A model generated the notes under the pieces. It saw only the letters and a list, made by a program, of their open reading frames with translations, searched no databases and was not told the origin of the DNA. 64,000 nt of DNA from Lathyrus oleraceus (lineage: Eukaryota; Streptophyta; Magnoliopsida; Fabales; Fabaceae), in assembly GCF_024323335.1 (NCBI RefSeq), contig NC_066581.1, forward strand, positions 178,677,330-178,741,329, given 5' to 3'. Below, in pieces: positions 44,421-58,100 of the stretch (its first letter is position 1; each line of letters opens with the position of its first letter). Position numbers and translations under genes: made by a program.

Positions 44421-45530
44421 TTACTCCTGACTAAAGGAAATCAGGATAGTGTCTTCAGCCTTCCAATTATTGAGTCCGTCACCAATTGTTGGGAAAATCC
44501 AGCTATCCAAGTCGTAATCGTTATCAGCATCTTCTACAGCATTAACAGTCTCGTCATGATTAGGCAGAGGAACAGTGATGACATTAGGAGTCTCCGGAGG
44601 ATCAGAGGTAGCCGTCTGTATCTTTCCACTTCGAATTCCGCTTTCAACATGTTCACCTGTTAATATAAGTTCAGTGAAACCCAATGAGGAACTCCTCAAT
44701 AGATGGCTGTAGAATGGGCCAGTCAGTGTGCTCATGAACATGTCCACTAACTCTCTGTCAGTCATATGGGGTTTGACTCTGCCAGCCAAATCTCTCCACT
44801 TTTGAGCATATTCTTTGAAACTTTCTTTAGAGCCCATAGTCATATTTTGTAGCTGTAGCCGAGTAGGCGCTAACTCAGAATTATACTGGTAGTGCTTGTA
44901 GAAAGCTGTTGCTAAATCAGTCCATGTGCGGATGTTAGAGCTCTCAAGCTGATAATACCACTCTAACTGTGTGCCAGACAGACTCTCTTGGAAGAAATGG
45001 ATCCACAATTTCTTATCAGTAGTGTGCGGCTGAATCTTTCTCACATAAGCCCTTAGATGCATCTGAGGACAAGAGGCACCATCATACTTAGTGAAAATGG
45101 GAACCTTGAATTTGTGGGGAATGACCACATCAGAGACCAGACCCAAGTTTTCGAAATCCAGACCGGGCACTTTCTGCCCCTCCATAGCTAGCATACGTTC
45201 TTCCAGCAACTTGTACTTATCATCCTTCGGAGAGTACTGTTCATGTTCATAATCTTCATCGTCGTCCTCAGAATTGACGAGATTAGGATTCTCATCTTCT
45301 GAATCATTCTCGGTCTCTTCTTCTGAATCCTTCGGAATTCTAATCTTGACTCCTGTAACCTGTCCCTTAAGCCTTCTCCCCGGGTTGATGTAACCCACAG
45401 GTTTCTGGTCCTTCTTCTTCTCCATCAAAAGAGCTTTCAGTTCTTCCTGCCCCTTAGATAAGCTCAGCATCATTTCCTGGAATTGAGCATTCTGGGCCTG
45501 GAGATCTTTGACAGTTTGTTCGAGAGCCAT
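44421..45530 (-). CDS. gag: Tat/Ogre gag, open, lacking zinc knuckle
   Basis: 369 codons from ATG 45530 (MALEQTVKDLQAQNAQFQEM), with a coiled-coil-like N-terminus, an acidic linker (EEETENDSEDENPNLVNSED), and the gag core (GLDFENLGLVSDVVIPHKFK; LWIHFFQESLSGTQLEWYYQ; SFKEYAQKWRDLAGRVKPH). After SGKIQTA the nucleocapsid and protease parts are missing. The frame goes straight into a segment (DYDLDSWIFPTIGDGLNNWK) that in relatives lies after the protease, so an in-frame deletion is likely. The frame itself is open, so a capsid-like protein could be made. Confidence 0.88.
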   Translation of the reverse strand: MALEQTVKDLQAQNAQFQEMMLSLSKGQEELKALLMEKKKDQKPVGYINPGRRLKGQVTGVKIRIPKDSEEETENDSEDENPNLVNSEDDDEDYEHEQYSPKDDKYKLLEERMLAMEGQKVPGLDFENLGLVSDVVIPHKFKVPIFTKYDGASCPQMHLRAYVRKIQPHTTDKKLWIHFFQESLSGTQLEWYYQLESSNIRTWTDLATAFYKHYQYNSELAPTRLQLQNMTMGSKESFKEYAQKWRDLAGRVKPHMTDRELVDMFMSTLTGPFYSHLLRSSSLGFTELILTGEHVESGIRSGKIQTATSDPPETPNVITVPLPNHDETVNAVEDADNDYDLDSWIFPTIGDGLNNWKAEDTILISFSQE

Positions 45531-46450
45531 TGTTCAATCTGTTTGAATCTGCTGGAATCTGTTTGCCAGGAAAATCGTGAGAACACTGATCCTTTAGAAT
45601 ACCTGTTATGCGATGCAATGCAATGTATGAAATGTTTTCAAGGACTTTCGGGATTTAACATTGCATAAACTAACAAAAAGAGCTTTTTTTTTTCTCTTTT
45701 CTCTTTTGTTTTTGCTTTTGTTTTTGTTTTTGTTTTTTCTGTTTTTTTTTAGCAGAGTTAAATCCCTAAATCCTTGAAATGGTTAGTACAATGCCATGAT
45801 GTTATGATGTTATGTTGTTATGATGTCATGTTGTTAGATAAATAACAAGCACAAGCAAGTCACACAACAATCATTCCTAGGTTTTAAGGCTTGCGTGAGT
45901 TCCATAGGTAAATACCCTCCCCACTGAAGTTTGGTTGGTTCAACCTGTCTTAGAATAGTAACCGGGTTCTAGAAGGATCTCAAATCATTGACCTTTCCTT
46001 AAGTCCACTTCAGTGCAACACCAAGTGGTTGACCGAAGCTTCCCTAAAGTCCAATCTCAAAGAGTGTAGTATCGAGTCTCAACCAACTCCAGTCGGAACC
46101 GAAGCCAGTTATCTCACTACTTTCTAATGGCCAGGATGAGTCAATTAGGGTTCTAAAGGTCTGGTTAATGCTTTTATGACACCACGCGAATGCCAAATAT
46201 TTCCTCAACTAACATGAGGAACATCAGGACATCCAAAGTGCCACATTAACCGTAGCCATCATTTTGACCATTCCAGTATACGCCGGACAGTCGCGATGAT
46301 CTCTTGCTACTTACCTAAGGTACACTAGATCCGGGTGTAGGATCTTTCACTCAAGCATAACATACCCAAGCAATCCCTTAAAAATAAATCAGACAAATTG
46401 AATAAGTGATCTTGTTTTTTAAGGTAACCTCTCTTTTTAAATATTCCGAA
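45531..46450 (-). other. 5' leader of Tat element
   Basis: About 900 bp between PBS and gag start, with T/G-rich repeats (45680-45750) and TTATGATG repeats (45790-45840). No gene. Confidence 0.6.
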
Positions 46451-46468
46451 TCCCCAGCAGAGTCGCCA
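46451..46468 (-). other. Primer-binding site (tRNA-Arg type) of minus-strand Tat element
   Basis: On the minus strand it reads TGGCGACTCTGCTGGGGA, four bases inside the 5' LTR. Confidence 0.92.
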
Positions 46469-46620
46469 GTTCTGTCATACGGTGAACTGGACTTTTTGTG
46501 TTTTTTATCGCAATGTCGCGGTTAGCAAGAGTCGCCACCGACTTTTCTTTTATCCAATAAGGAAAGGTGGAAAAGAACAGGAAAGACCTTAATTTAGATT
46601 TTGGGTTCGGGAGGTACATT

Positions 46621-46668
46621 ATACAAAGGGAAGGTGTTAGCACCCTTTGTATCCATGGTTATCCATGG
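46621..46668 (-). other. Conserved LTR hairpin pair SL1/SL2 (family C)
   Basis: Read on the minus strand: SL1 CCATGG-ATAA-CCATGG (46668-46653), then directly SL2 ATACAAAGGG, loop TGCTAACACCTT, CCCTTTGTAT (46652-46621), a perfect 10-bp stem. It ends 148 nt before the LTR end. The left LTR has the same at 38991-39038. Confidence 0.75.
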
Positions 46669-48170
46669 GCTCTTAATTGCTCGATCACTTATATTATTTT
46701 TGTCTGAAAAAAAAGTGTTTGTGAATTGTTTGGAAAATTGTTTTTGGAAAGAGAATTTAACTTTGTAATGATTCTTGTATGAATGTATACAAAATGATTA
46801 TCTCGTTTAGTTTTGAAAATTGTTTAGAAAAATATAACTCGGTAATGATTCTAGTATGAATGTATATCGAGTGGTGATTTTCTGAAGGTATTTTGAAAGG
46901 TGTGAGGTGTGAAAAAATGTTTTAGGTTGTGAGCCAACAATTAAGAGTTATACCGACCCAAGGTCTTTATGAGCATTTCCTATCCTTATGAGGGTAAAAC
47001 TGTCCTTATTATTGAGAAATAAGTAGTTTTATCCTTTGGATGTTTAAGGGTCATCGTAGGGTCATCGATAGGTCATTGAAGGCAACAGTTATGAGGATAC
47101 CTTAGCATTCGAAGGGACTATCATCATTTAACCGTAGGCAACATCGGAGGGTCATCGAGGGACAAAGTTGTATATTCGAAGGCAACATCCGAGGGACTAT
47201 AATTTATTTTATGATGATTTAACCGAAGGGTCTTTGCTAAGGGTATCCCCACGTTCGCGGGACATGACCGTAATATCGTAATCGTAAGGCAACAAAGAGA
47301 GGTCCAAGATCACTTATTCAAAGGCAAAGTTTTACAATTAATTATATAATTAGGATGAAACTCCACATTAAAATTATTAAAAATAATATATTAAAAAATT
47401 AATACATTAGAAATTAATACATTAAAAATTAATTTAGGGTGAAACTCCACAAGGGTATCCCACAAATAAAGTGGAATACCTAGCCAATAACCTTTTCCTG
47501 GGATATGTGAACCTTTACGAAACTCAAAAAAAGAAACATGTCAGAACACCAAATCAGGGTGCAATCGAAGATTACACCGGAGAAATATCACAACAATAAA
47601 TAGGATAGGATGAATAATGCATGGCTATGATAAAACATAAAAAAAAAACAGAATAGGCCACGGATTTTGAATTTGAAAACAGCCCCACGTTAGGAACTTT
47701 GAATTTTATGGTATTTTATCACAGGAATAACATGGTCAAACATTCAGGGTATTCAGGCATATTTAAATTCCCATACGAAAGCAAATTATATATCAACATT
47801 TAATCATGATGCATTATATATGTAGATATGGCCAATTGAAAGTATAAACAGTAGAGATACGCAAACCTGTTTGCCAATTCAAGGTTGAAGGGATTGACCC
47901 CTTGTAGTATCGGAATAAGTTAGGCAGCGGGAATTGGACGGCGATGGCTTCGGTGCAGATGGGCTGCCTTCAGGGTTTCTTTACTCTGAATTCTCCGGGT
48001 AGGCAGGGTTCCTATGCCAAAGTTTCTATCCGTCCTTCTCTGTTCTCTCTCTTTCTTTTTCCTCAAGGTTTTGTTCCAAGGAAACCTCAGAGTGTTTTGC
48101 TTCTCTTCCTTCTTTCTCCAGTGAATCTCCAAGTGTAAACTCCAAGTGTAACTCCCCTACTGAAACTTCA

Positions 48171-48179
48171 GTATTTATA
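48171..48179 (-). promoter_or_regulatory. TATA-like box of Tat element 5' LTR
   Basis: TATAAATAC on the minus strand. It lies upstream of the hairpins and of gag, a suitable place for the element promoter. No start-site data. Confidence 0.5.
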
Positions 48180-48412
48180 GACTAATTTCGTGGGTAATGG
48201 GCTTGAAATGAGGGAGACCCAAGTCCGAAATAATTTGTTATATTTTATTTATATATTTATTTTAATTATTTAATTAATTAATTAATTAATTAAACTTTTT
48301 TTTTTTTTTTTTTTTTTTTTCGTTTTTTTTTTCGTTTTTTTTTTTTTTTTTTTTTTTTTTATTTTTTTTTTTTAGGAAAAATGATGGGTAATTTTTGGGG
48401 TATGACACCTTC

Positions 48413-48971
48413 CCTAGTGAAGTTTTCTCCTTCTCCGTTGGTGTCGATAAACGTCGAGCTTCTCCCGTTCGTCCGTTGACGTCTGGTCAAGTCTTCTCCT
48501 TCTCCGTTGGTGTCGATAAACGTCGAGCTTCTCCCTTTCGTCCGTTGACGTCTGGTCGAGTTTTCCTGGTCGTCCCCAGTTGATTCTACCTCTCCGTTGG
48601 TTTCGGTAAACGTTGAGTTTTTCCCATGTCGTCCGCTGACGTATGGTTGTATTCCTTCCTAGTCGTCCCTAGTTGACTTACCTCTCCGTTGGTGTTGGTA
48701 AACGTCGAGTTTTTCCTAGTTGTCTGTTGGCATCTAGTTGTGATTTCTGTTCCCATTCATCGTCGTTCGATGTCTGGAGGTGACTGTATCCATTGAAGAA
48801 GAAAAATCAAATACCCAGTAAAAATATCAGATCCCAGTGGACGTTTCCGTTGGTGGATCCCTGCATTGTGCAAATTCTACGGTTCTTGGTATTCAATCCC
48901 TGTTTACCCTGAAAGTCTGACAGCCGTTACTCTCATCCCTTCGGGTTCCCAGTTGATTGAATAGGGGCAGC
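48413..48971 (+). repeat. End of inner Ogre interior: GTTGGTGTCGATAAACG repeats, right part, and PPT
   Basis: The array interrupted at 38842 continues, with units near 48436, 48506, 48595 and 48685. The last ~200 bp are single-copy, ending in the PPT AATAGGGGCAGC (48960-48971). Confidence 0.85.
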
Positions 48972-51900
48972 TGTAGCACCTCAAATTTGCACCTACCTTT
49001 TGTACATTCATTTTCATGATTAGGTCATTAACATAACATAGTCCACTGCATAGCATTGCATTGTCCTTTGCTCATGTGCAAGTCATCAGACAAGATTAGG
49101 TCAAACTGATCAGGAGAATCAGTCAAGCAAGCAAGCATGTGCCATTTTCAAGGAAGCAAAGCCCTAGGGTTGGTTTATCAAGTTCATATGATCATGTGAT
49201 CATTTGGAAGTGGTTTGGCCAAAGATTGGATGATCAAAGCTCAACAGTCAAGCTGAATTTCATCTGAAACCCTAGAAAGTCAACTGTAGTTAACTGTGGT
49301 CAACTGTGCCTAAATTCATGGATTTGAAGGTGGGAGATGGTTTGAAAGGCTTCATTCATGTCCATACAAGTCTCATTTGACATTTCAAAGATCAAGATTG
49401 AAGAATTTGAGGTCAGATGAAAAGTTTCCAGAAATAGTAAGTGACCTATAATTGGAAACTGCCAAAAATGGAAAGTTCTTCTCCTCAAATTTACATCAGC
49501 ATACAAGCTTCAAATGGATTTTTGTCCAACATGAAAGTTGAAGATCTTGCTCGCACCTTTCCAAAAAGTCCAAGAACACCCATTTCTCATGTGTGGTTGG
49601 CAAGTTATGATCATATCATTATCAAGAAAAGTTGAACTTCAAAGTGGCATAACTCTTGAACCATTTGGCCAATTTGAGTGATTCTTTTTTGAGCAAACTC
49701 CATTTGACATGTACTATCATAATCCATCATCACATTTCATCAAAAATCATCACATCAAAAGTCCATTTTTCAAGTGATCAATTTGAATTTTGGTGGGAAA
49801 AAAGGCCATTTTGAAAAATACACATGATTTTCACTCCAAACCACTTCCAACAGCATTAAAACAGAAATTTGGATTTTCTTCAAATGAGTTTCTACTGTTC
49901 CATTGGTTCTATGTGAAAAAGGGCATTTTGGCCAAGTTACATGACATAAGCATTTGCACTAATCCAATTCATTTTTGCTAATCATGATTAACAGTTGGAT
50001 TAAGAGGTGGTATAAGACCTTAATTGTAACAGAATTCACATTAACACAATCACAATTTCAGATCCAAACAGAAAAATCTCCAAATTCTCTCAAATTCTTC
50101 CAAAAAACTTTTTCACTTTGTTCATCAAAATTCATCATTCTTCTTGCTTGTTCTTGTGTGGTTCATCATCTGCAGGTACTATAGGAGATCTGTTGAAGGA
50201 GAATCGTGGAAAATCTTGAAGAATCACCACTGTTGAACATTGATGCTTGCACATGGCAGTGGGAAATTCCTGCGAATTCAAGTGGTTTTGAGCTGAAGCA
50301 TTGGTTCCATACTTTCATCCAAGCATTCTTGAAGATCTGTTTTGATAATCCAAGCCTTGAAGAGCACAAATTCAACAGCTGCATCTCCATCAAGGTAAGT
50401 TTCGACCGAGCTAATTCTTGAAATCTTCATGTGGCTTTTGTAGATCCTAGTTAGTAGAGCACACTGCAGCTTAAATCGTGCAATTTCATTGAGATTTGAT
50501 GAAGATATCTTGATTTGAAGTTTGAACACCAAAACTTGTTTCTATCGAATCTCTTGCCATGCATAAAATTAGGATAAATCATGTTTAGATTGTTGATGTA
50601 CGTTGAATGCTGAGTCGATCCATATAATTTTTGTGGATTTCTGTGAGATTTGTTCATGATGATGATGAATGCTGAAGAACATGATGAACTTGCTTAGGTT
50701 TTGTTCCCAGCGCGCGCTTTGATCCATTTTCTTCGCTTCTGCATGCGTTTAGCCGTTTGTGTGCCATGCTACCAATTTCCAGGCGCCACGTAGTTAATGA
50801 AACGGAGCGTTTCATTCTGAAACGCGCTCCATTTGAATTGGCTAGGGGTTCGATTCCCCGCTGGCTACAAAATTCACTTGGCCTTGTATTATTTTTCATA
50901 TGATGCTTATCATGTTCATGCCTTACCTTCTCTTGCATTTTTTATTTTCTTTCACATTAAAAAATTCATAAATCAAAAAATAATAGTCCAAAGTACATGA
51001 TTCTTTTTTTGATTTGTTCATTAGCTTGTCTACTTTTTTATGATCATTTTTTCAAGAATTGTGCACGGATAGATTTTTAAAATGCTTAGGGTTTGCTTTC
51101 ACATGCCATTCCTTGCACCATGCTCACCATTTGGTTCATGAAATATTGATGGTTGATCCAAAATGTTTGAAATTTTACATGCATGTTCTAGACATTTTAA
51201 GGAGAATTTTGATATGTGATTTGTGATTTTTGAGTTCCTGGATTGAGAGATATGACATGATCATTAGAGGTGTGACAATTTGTGTCACACCATTTCTTGT
51301 GCAACTTCATGATTTTTGTTACCATGCCATATGAGCTCTAAATGACTTGAGGTTTGGCATGTTGGATCCTCTGGATGTTAGCTATGAATGTGAATTTTTC
51401 TGGAATTTTTGAAGGCATTTCCAATTTGATTGAGATTTTCTTTGTGGATTGACCAATTGTTGACTTCTTGTGAGACATGTTTTTATTTGATTTGGGAAAT
51501 TCTTGTTATTAATTAGAAATTCTTGAAATTTGGCATGAGTATTATAGACATCTTGAAGTTTGCCATAGATTTGGTCTCATTCATTTATCATGTTTAGTTT
51601 CTGTTTTATGATTGATTGAAGTGGATGCATGTTTTGATGCTTTGTATGAGCTTGTTTGAACTTGTGTTGAATTGATGAATTTCATTGACTTGCTTCCCTT
51701 GGTCAAAATTAGCTGAAATTTGGTATGAAGGTCATGTTATGAATGGTGTTTAATCATGATTTTTTTGAGGATTTATTGAAATGTTTGGGAATTGATTTGA
51801 GTTGAGCCATTCTGTTTGGTCCTTTGAGGTTCTAAATTGCATGTTTTGTGCTCTTTGGTTCATGAAATGATATTGATGAATGATATGAATGTGAAACCAC

Positions 51901-53745
51901 TTGGATTTGATTCTTAATTGTTTTGTCTTGATTTTGGATAAGTTTCATGTTCTGTTTTGGATTTTTGATCTCATTTTGACCCTAGTCTTGTACTAGTGGC
52001 TTGTGCTCTCACATTTGAGCTTTGTTTCAGGTTAAAAGCACAATTGCTTATGCTTGATGATGTGTATCCAATTGGAGTTGGCTTATTGATTGTTTATGAC
52101 TAACTTTGAGTTTGTTTTGTAGGTTTTGAAACTTGAGTTTGTGCCTTATGGCTTGCACCTTTGTGCACTGATGCTTGTTATCTGTCTGTGTTGTGGACTT
52201 GTAATTGTCTGTTTGCTTTTTGATTGAGCTGGGTACTGATTATATTGGATTGATTTCAGGTACCTTAGTTGCTATAGTTCTCTTGAGAATTTGCTTTTGC
52301 TTTGCTTGCTAGCTTGAGCATTGAGGTATAATGATCTCTTCTCCATGTAGTATGGAAGACCTGGCCTGTTACTTGGCCAGGCACCTGTCTGAAGTCCTCC
52401 TTAAGAGGCAATGTTTGTGCTTGTTTATTTTTGTCCCCAAGCAGGAAAAGACCTTTTGATAAGGCAATTGGCAGAACACAATAGATGTGCAATCCATCTC
52501 CTGCTATTCTTGTTGAGTCATCCCTCTGCTCACACCAGGGTGTTGATGCATTGGGATATTATCCCAAGATCCTTGTACAGTTGTACAGTTGAGTCAGTGT
52601 CTTAAGTGTAGAAGGGTTCCCACTTTCTGGACCCACACTTCTTTGTCTGAAGCTCTCCCTGGCCAGGGATAAGAGCTGTGAAGTCTTATCTTCACTCACC
52701 TTTCATCAGCTTCACCCTAACTCTCAATGTTAGGGTTAAGAGCTAACATCACCCTGATACAGATGGCTTGCTTTTGCAGCCTAACCCTTTGTTTGAGCCC
52801 CACTTGTGTGTATATAGTGTGTGCTATTTGTAATTGTTTGCTTTGCTGTTTGAGCTGAATAGGATAGGCTTGCTCCCTGTGCAAGTTAGCTAGAAACCTT
52901 GACTTAGGGATGATTTTGCATGATAACATCTAGGCTCGAGTTAGTCTCCCTAGTTGTGTCTCCCTCTGTTATCTGGTTAGGCTAGTCCTGTGTCCCTCCG
53001 TAGGGGAACTACGTTGCCCTGATCCTCATACCAGATGAGGTACGTAGGCAGGAGATGAGCAGATCTCTCCGGGCGCCCGTTTTGTTTTGTCTTTGTGTTT
53101 GTCAGGAGATGGATGTAAGCCCAGCGGTTGGCATTCCGTATCCTCTTGTTGTGTGCTTGGGATTCCGGTATAAGTCCATCAAGTGGCATCTGGTTTCCAG
53201 TGTGGGTGTGTTTTGGTTCGGAATCTGATGTAAGTCCATCGATTGGCATTCGGATTCCATGTTTTCCTTTGTCTGTTGTGTTTTGTATGCGTGAGCCGAG
53301 CTACGGATGCTCTGATTCTCCTTAGTCCAAGGAGATACGTATGCATAGGACGCGATGTCCTAGCGAGCAGTTTTCCCCAGTCCGAACTACTTCGACTCTG
53401 ATGTCTATGCTTGATAGACTAAGTAGGCCCAGGATGCGATATCCTGCCGAGTCAGTCTCGTTTGTTTTCTTGTGTCTCTTTCAGCCAGTGTGTGTGTTTA
53501 TGAGCAGTGTTTTAGCAACCATTTTCCTTCCTATTGTGCGTGGATCCCGTCGAGTACGACGGATGCGTAGGGGTGCTAATACCTTCCCTTCGCATAACCG
53601 ACTCCCGATCCCATTCTCTTTGGTCGCGAGACCATGTCTTTTCCAGGTTTACTCTGAGCGTTTCCTTTCCCTCTTTTGGGATAAATAACGCACGGTGGTG
53701 GCTCTGTTGTTCTTGTTTCCCGCCGGTTTTTCGCGTAATGCGACA
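48972..53745 (+). repeat. 3' LTR of inner Ogre
   Basis: 4774 bp, same length as 20120-24893. It has the exon-like segment (50176-50394), the T-arm-like motif near 50845-50859 and the SL hairpins from 53547. It is followed by the CTTCG duplication and by the resumed 178-bp array. Confidence 0.95.
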
Positions 53746-53750
53746 CTTCG

Positions 53751-54800
53751 ACTCGATACAGAGAATCTCATTTTTACTGTTTGAGATGCTGCTTCATCAA
53801 TATGAAGAGTCTCATTTCATATTTTTTAGAGGTACTGCTCTAAGTATCCTCGGAGATTCTTAGATTCAATTAAGGTATCATTCCCTTGTTCGGAATATCT
53901 TAATTTTGTCATATAAGATGGTGCTTCGACTCGATACAGAGAATCTCATTTTTACTGTTTGAGATGCTGCTTCATCAATATGAAGAGTCTCATTTCATTT
54001 TTTTTAGAGGTACCGCTCTAAGTATCCTCGGAGAGTCTTAGATTCAATTAAGGTATCTTTCCCTTGCTGGAACATCTTAATTCTATCATATAAGATGCTG
54101 CTTCGACTCGATACAGAGAATCTCATTTTTACTGTTTGAGATGCTGCTTCATCAATATGAATAGTCTCATTTCATATTTTTTTAGAGATACTGCTCTAAT
54201 ATCCTCGGAGAGTCATAGATTCAATTAAGGTATTTTTCCCTTGCTGGAACATCTTAATTCTATCATATAAGATGCTGCTTCGACCCGATACAGAGAATCT
54301 CATTTTTACTGTTTGAGATGCTGCTTCAACAATATGAAGAGTCTCATTTCAGATTTTTTTAGAGATACTGCTCTAATATCCTCGGAGAGTCTTAGATTCA
54401 ATTAAGGTATTTTTCCCTTGCTGGAACATATTAATTCTATCATATAAGATGCTGCTTCGACCCGACACAGAGAATCTCATTTTTACTGTTTGAGATGCTG
54501 CTTCATCAATATGAAGAGTCTCATTCATTTTTAGAGATGCCGCTTTAGTATCCTTGAAGAGTCTTAGATTCAATTAAGGTATTTTTTTCCCTTGCTGGAA
54601 CATCTTAATTCTATCGTATAAGATGCTGCTTCGACCCGATACAGAGAATCTCACTTTTAGTGTTTGAGATGCTGCTTCATCAATATGAAGAGTCTCATTT
54701 CAGGTTTCAATTTTTAGAGGTATTCCTCTAAGTATCCTCGGAGAATCTTAGATACGGTTGAGGTATCACTCCCTTGTTGAAATATCTCGATTGTATTATA
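53751..54800 (+). repeat. 178-bp tandem array of outer element, right part
   Basis: Unit starts are at 53746, 53924, 54101, 54278, 54455 and 54629, spacings 178, 177, 177, 177 and 174 bp. Units become more diverged to the right, and degenerate copies reach about 54960. Confidence 0.92.
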
Positions 54801-55154
54801 TGGGATACTACTTCATTGATACTCAGAAAATCCCTTGTGCTCAGCTCAAGACACTGTTCTGCTGATTTTCCAGAAAGTCTTAGATGCAGTTGAGGTATCA
54901 TTCCATTACCGGAATATCTCGATTATGACATCCAAGATACTGTTCTGACGATTCCTAGAGAGTCTCGACTGTTCATTTTACCTTTTGATAACTTTTCTTA
55001 CTGTATTTCTCACTGCATTTTCTTTTTGCATTTCTTCCTTGCATTTCAGAGGACAAAATTTGGGCCTTTTCATATTTAATTATCTTCCACTACGAATGTA
55101 CGAAGACTGTTGTCATTCTTACCTTCTAATTCAAGATAATTAAATAGGGGCAGC
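54801..55154 (+). other. End of outer element interior with PPT
   Basis: Degenerate array copies, then single-copy AT-rich sequence ending in the PPT AATAGGGGCAGC (55143-55154) directly before the 3' LTR. Confidence 0.8.
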
Positions 55155-58100
55155 TGTCATACCCCAATTTTGTCTGGGCATATTTAAATTTTTGTAAATC
55201 TGACTTCATTTTTAATTTGCATCATATGCACAGCATGACATGCATTTCATCATGAATAAAAACTAAAATATCAGTCAGAATAAATTTATTGAAAATACAG
55301 ACAAATTAGTTAAATCATTTCTCAAGAACATGTAAAATCAGCAGGTAAAAAGTTTCAGAATTAAAATTACAGACACCAGTATTATTCATCTACAGTCCAT
55401 GTAGTTTAACCTGGTGTGCTCGTTATAATTTTCAGAAGCTGTTTCAGTTGAGTTTTGACACGCCTGAGCCTTTTAACCGGTGCAAACTTATTTCAGAATT
55501 AGAAGAAACGCTGTATTTTTTCAATATGTAGATTTTGAGCTGATTATTTTTGTGTGTCTGCTTTAATTTTTCGAGCAAATTTACATCCGACTTTTTATTT
55601 GTAATTAATCCTTTTATTTCTTTATCTAAAATCTAAATTAAAATTTTATTATTATTATTACTATTATCTAAGTTAAATTACTGTTTAAGGATTTTTTTTT
55701 AATAACTAATTTTTAATACTAGATAATAAAATTGTTTACAAATAAATAAATATGTTTAATCAACATTGGATTCTTTTTTTTCTCTTGCAATTGGACAGTT
55801 CATAATACCCACACGTCTCTTTCATTTGCCAGCTATCACCTAACGTCTCTATCTGCTCTCACACGTTACCCTCTCTGCTCTTACACGTCTCCCTCTTGGC
55901 TCTCTCTCTCTCAACTGAAACCACTCAATAAAAGGACACACTACCCTTCTCCTCTGGGGGACTCGCTCTCTCTCACAAAAAAAAAGAAAAGGAAAGAAGA
56001 GAAAATTGTTTCTCTTCTTCTTAAAACACACCCACCGCTGTGAACCTTCATCGACACCTTCGCGACATTTCACCGAAATCACTTTCACCAAAATGACAAT
56101 CTCCTCCTTTCATTTCCGAAAATAACCTTCAACCGCCCTCACTCCACCCTTTAACATTGTGCACATCCTTCATTCCTCACCACCAAGAACCTCTATTTCC
56201 GGTGAGCTAAATGAATCTATCATCTCATCGGCGATTCGAAACCTCACCGCCACATTGCGAAAAACACCATCGCAAAACAATAATAGCGTTTCAGAAGATC
56301 AATTTTTGAAACTCACTTCGATCTACCTTCGATAACCCATTTCCTCTCTTCAAATCACCGGCAGAAATCCGTCGTGCAACACCGTCCACCACCACGAATC
56401 TCTCTTCGCCAACAACCACGATTCCCACAAATCTCCGTCGCAAATCACTCACCGTCAATACTGTTTTTACCGCCGCGACTACGACCACTACCCCACACAC
56501 CGCCGCTCGACCCTTTCCTCTCCAGCTTCCGCACCATCTATCGTCGCCGTTGCAAACGAACACCAACTCCGACGTCGTAACCAAAATCAAGAAGAAAGCT
56601 AAGGATGTATCTTACGTTCTCTCAAGTTTAACAGTGCAGAATAGTGTCTCGGTTTCATCGGTTGGTTCATGACTCTCCTTTCTCATTTGCTTTCAGTGTC
56701 GTTTGATTAATATTCTTGTTTCATTGTTGATTTTTGGTTATGTTGCTGCTGTTTAGTCGTTTATGGTTAAGGACATTTTTTTTAATATTGACAAAATATA
56801 CTGGTTTTCCTTATTATCATTTCAATTATGTTGCTGTTATCTTCGCTTGGTTTTTAATCACAACAAACTCGATAAAGATTTAAATTATGTTTGTATCGGC
56901 AGTACACTGATTATTCTTCCAAGTCGTGTCCTTAATTTCAAACATTGGTTATACTATTTTGTGCTAGAAATTGGTGTTGTAAGGTTGAAAACATTATGAT
57001 GGCTATTTGGTGTCCCTCTTATCATACAGCATGGTGAAATTGTTTTGCCGTGGCATGATCTGCTACCGGAAGTGGCCTTTGTAACATTTATGCTCTTTTT
57101 TTTTAGTATTATAAATTTGTACCCATATTACCGAGTACTGATGCTTTCTGTTTGTTTTTGCCATTATGATATTGTCTCAATTAAGTTTTCCTTATTAATT
57201 TGATGCAATTATATTGTTACTACTGAAAATGCTTTTGGGTTAAATAATAGTCATAATATTATATTCCTTTTGCCAATTGATTTTTAATAACATTTTAGGG
57301 TTAAATTGTTACTACTGAAAATGCAATTATATTGTTACTACTGAAAATGCTTTTGGGTTAAATAATAGTCATAATATTATATTCCTTTTGCCAATTGATT
57401 TTTAATAACATTGTAGGGTTATATTGTTACTACTGAAAATGCAATTATATTGTTACTACTGAAAATGCAATTATATTGTTACTACTGAAAACGCTTGTTG
57501 GAATATTGAGATATATTGTTACTACTGAAAATGCAATTATATTGTTACTACTGAAAATGCTTGTTGGAATACTGAGATATGTATAGACGTCAATCCGTTT
57601 ACCAATGCCAATTAAAATCTTGATCCAATATCAAGTATCTCTATTCAAATTAATTAAATCATATAATTACGATTAAACACCCTTTTACTTGTAAATGAAA
57701 AGGGAGATGGTTTTGAGTTTTCAACTCCTCTCCTCGATTATTTGAATACGAGTTCTCTTACTCGGTTAGTCAAGTAATTGTTATTTTTTATCCGCTTAAC
57801 CATAATTAAATCGAACTACTTTTCATAACAATGAAATGAAAAGAGAGATGGTTTTGAATTTTCAACTCCTCTCCTCGATTATTTGAATACGAGTTCTCTT
57901 ACTCAGTTAGTCAAATAGTCGTCATTTCTATCCACCTAAGCACAAACAAATCGAATCATTTTATAATAAGAAACGAAAAGGGAGATAACTTTGAGTTTTC
58001 AATTTTTGTCCTCGATTATTTGAATACAAGTTCTCTTACTTGGTTAGTCGAATAATTGTCATTCCTCTACAAACCTCCAAACCCGATTAAATAAAATTAT

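Larger units (their letters stand above)
38843..48407 (-). mobile_element. Tat/Ogre-type LTR retrotransposon, minus strand, internally deleted
   Basis: 9565 bp flanked by CCTTC duplications. LTRs are 38843-40778 (3' LTR) and 46473-48407 (5' LTR). On the minus strand the PBS is TGGCGACTCTGCTGGGGA (46451-46468) and the PPT AACAGGGGCAGC (40779-40790). It codes for gag, then short pieces of RT, RNase H and integrase. The LTRs differ by about seven substitutions plus homopolymer length, so the insertion is recent, clearly younger than its host Ogre. Non-autonomous. Confidence 0.94.
46473..48407 (-). repeat. 5' LTR of minus-strand Tat element
   Basis: 1935 bp. On the minus strand it starts TGTCATACCCC and ends GTATGACA. 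It has a TATA-like TATAAATAC at 48171-48179 (minus strand), the likely promoter, and the hairpin pair at 46621-46668. The AATT and T-rich runs (48265-48375) differ in length from the other LTR. Confidence 0.94.
20120..53745 (+). mobile_element. Inner Ogre retrotransposon with nested CACTA and Tat insertions
   Basis: 33,626 bp as found, flanked by CTTCG duplications. The two LTRs (20120-24893 and 48972-53745) are each 4774 bp. The PBS TGGCGACTCTGTTGGGGA is at 24896-24913 and the PPT AATAGGGGCAGC at 48960-48971. Without the CACTA and the minus-strand element the interior is about 7.9 kb, so the original insertion was about 17.4 kb. It keeps gag, part of an Ogre-type intron, the start of the RT exon and an integrase tail, but no protease, RT core or RNase H. 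Non-autonomous. By my eye count the LTRs differ at roughly 70 sites (about 1.5%). Confidence 0.95.
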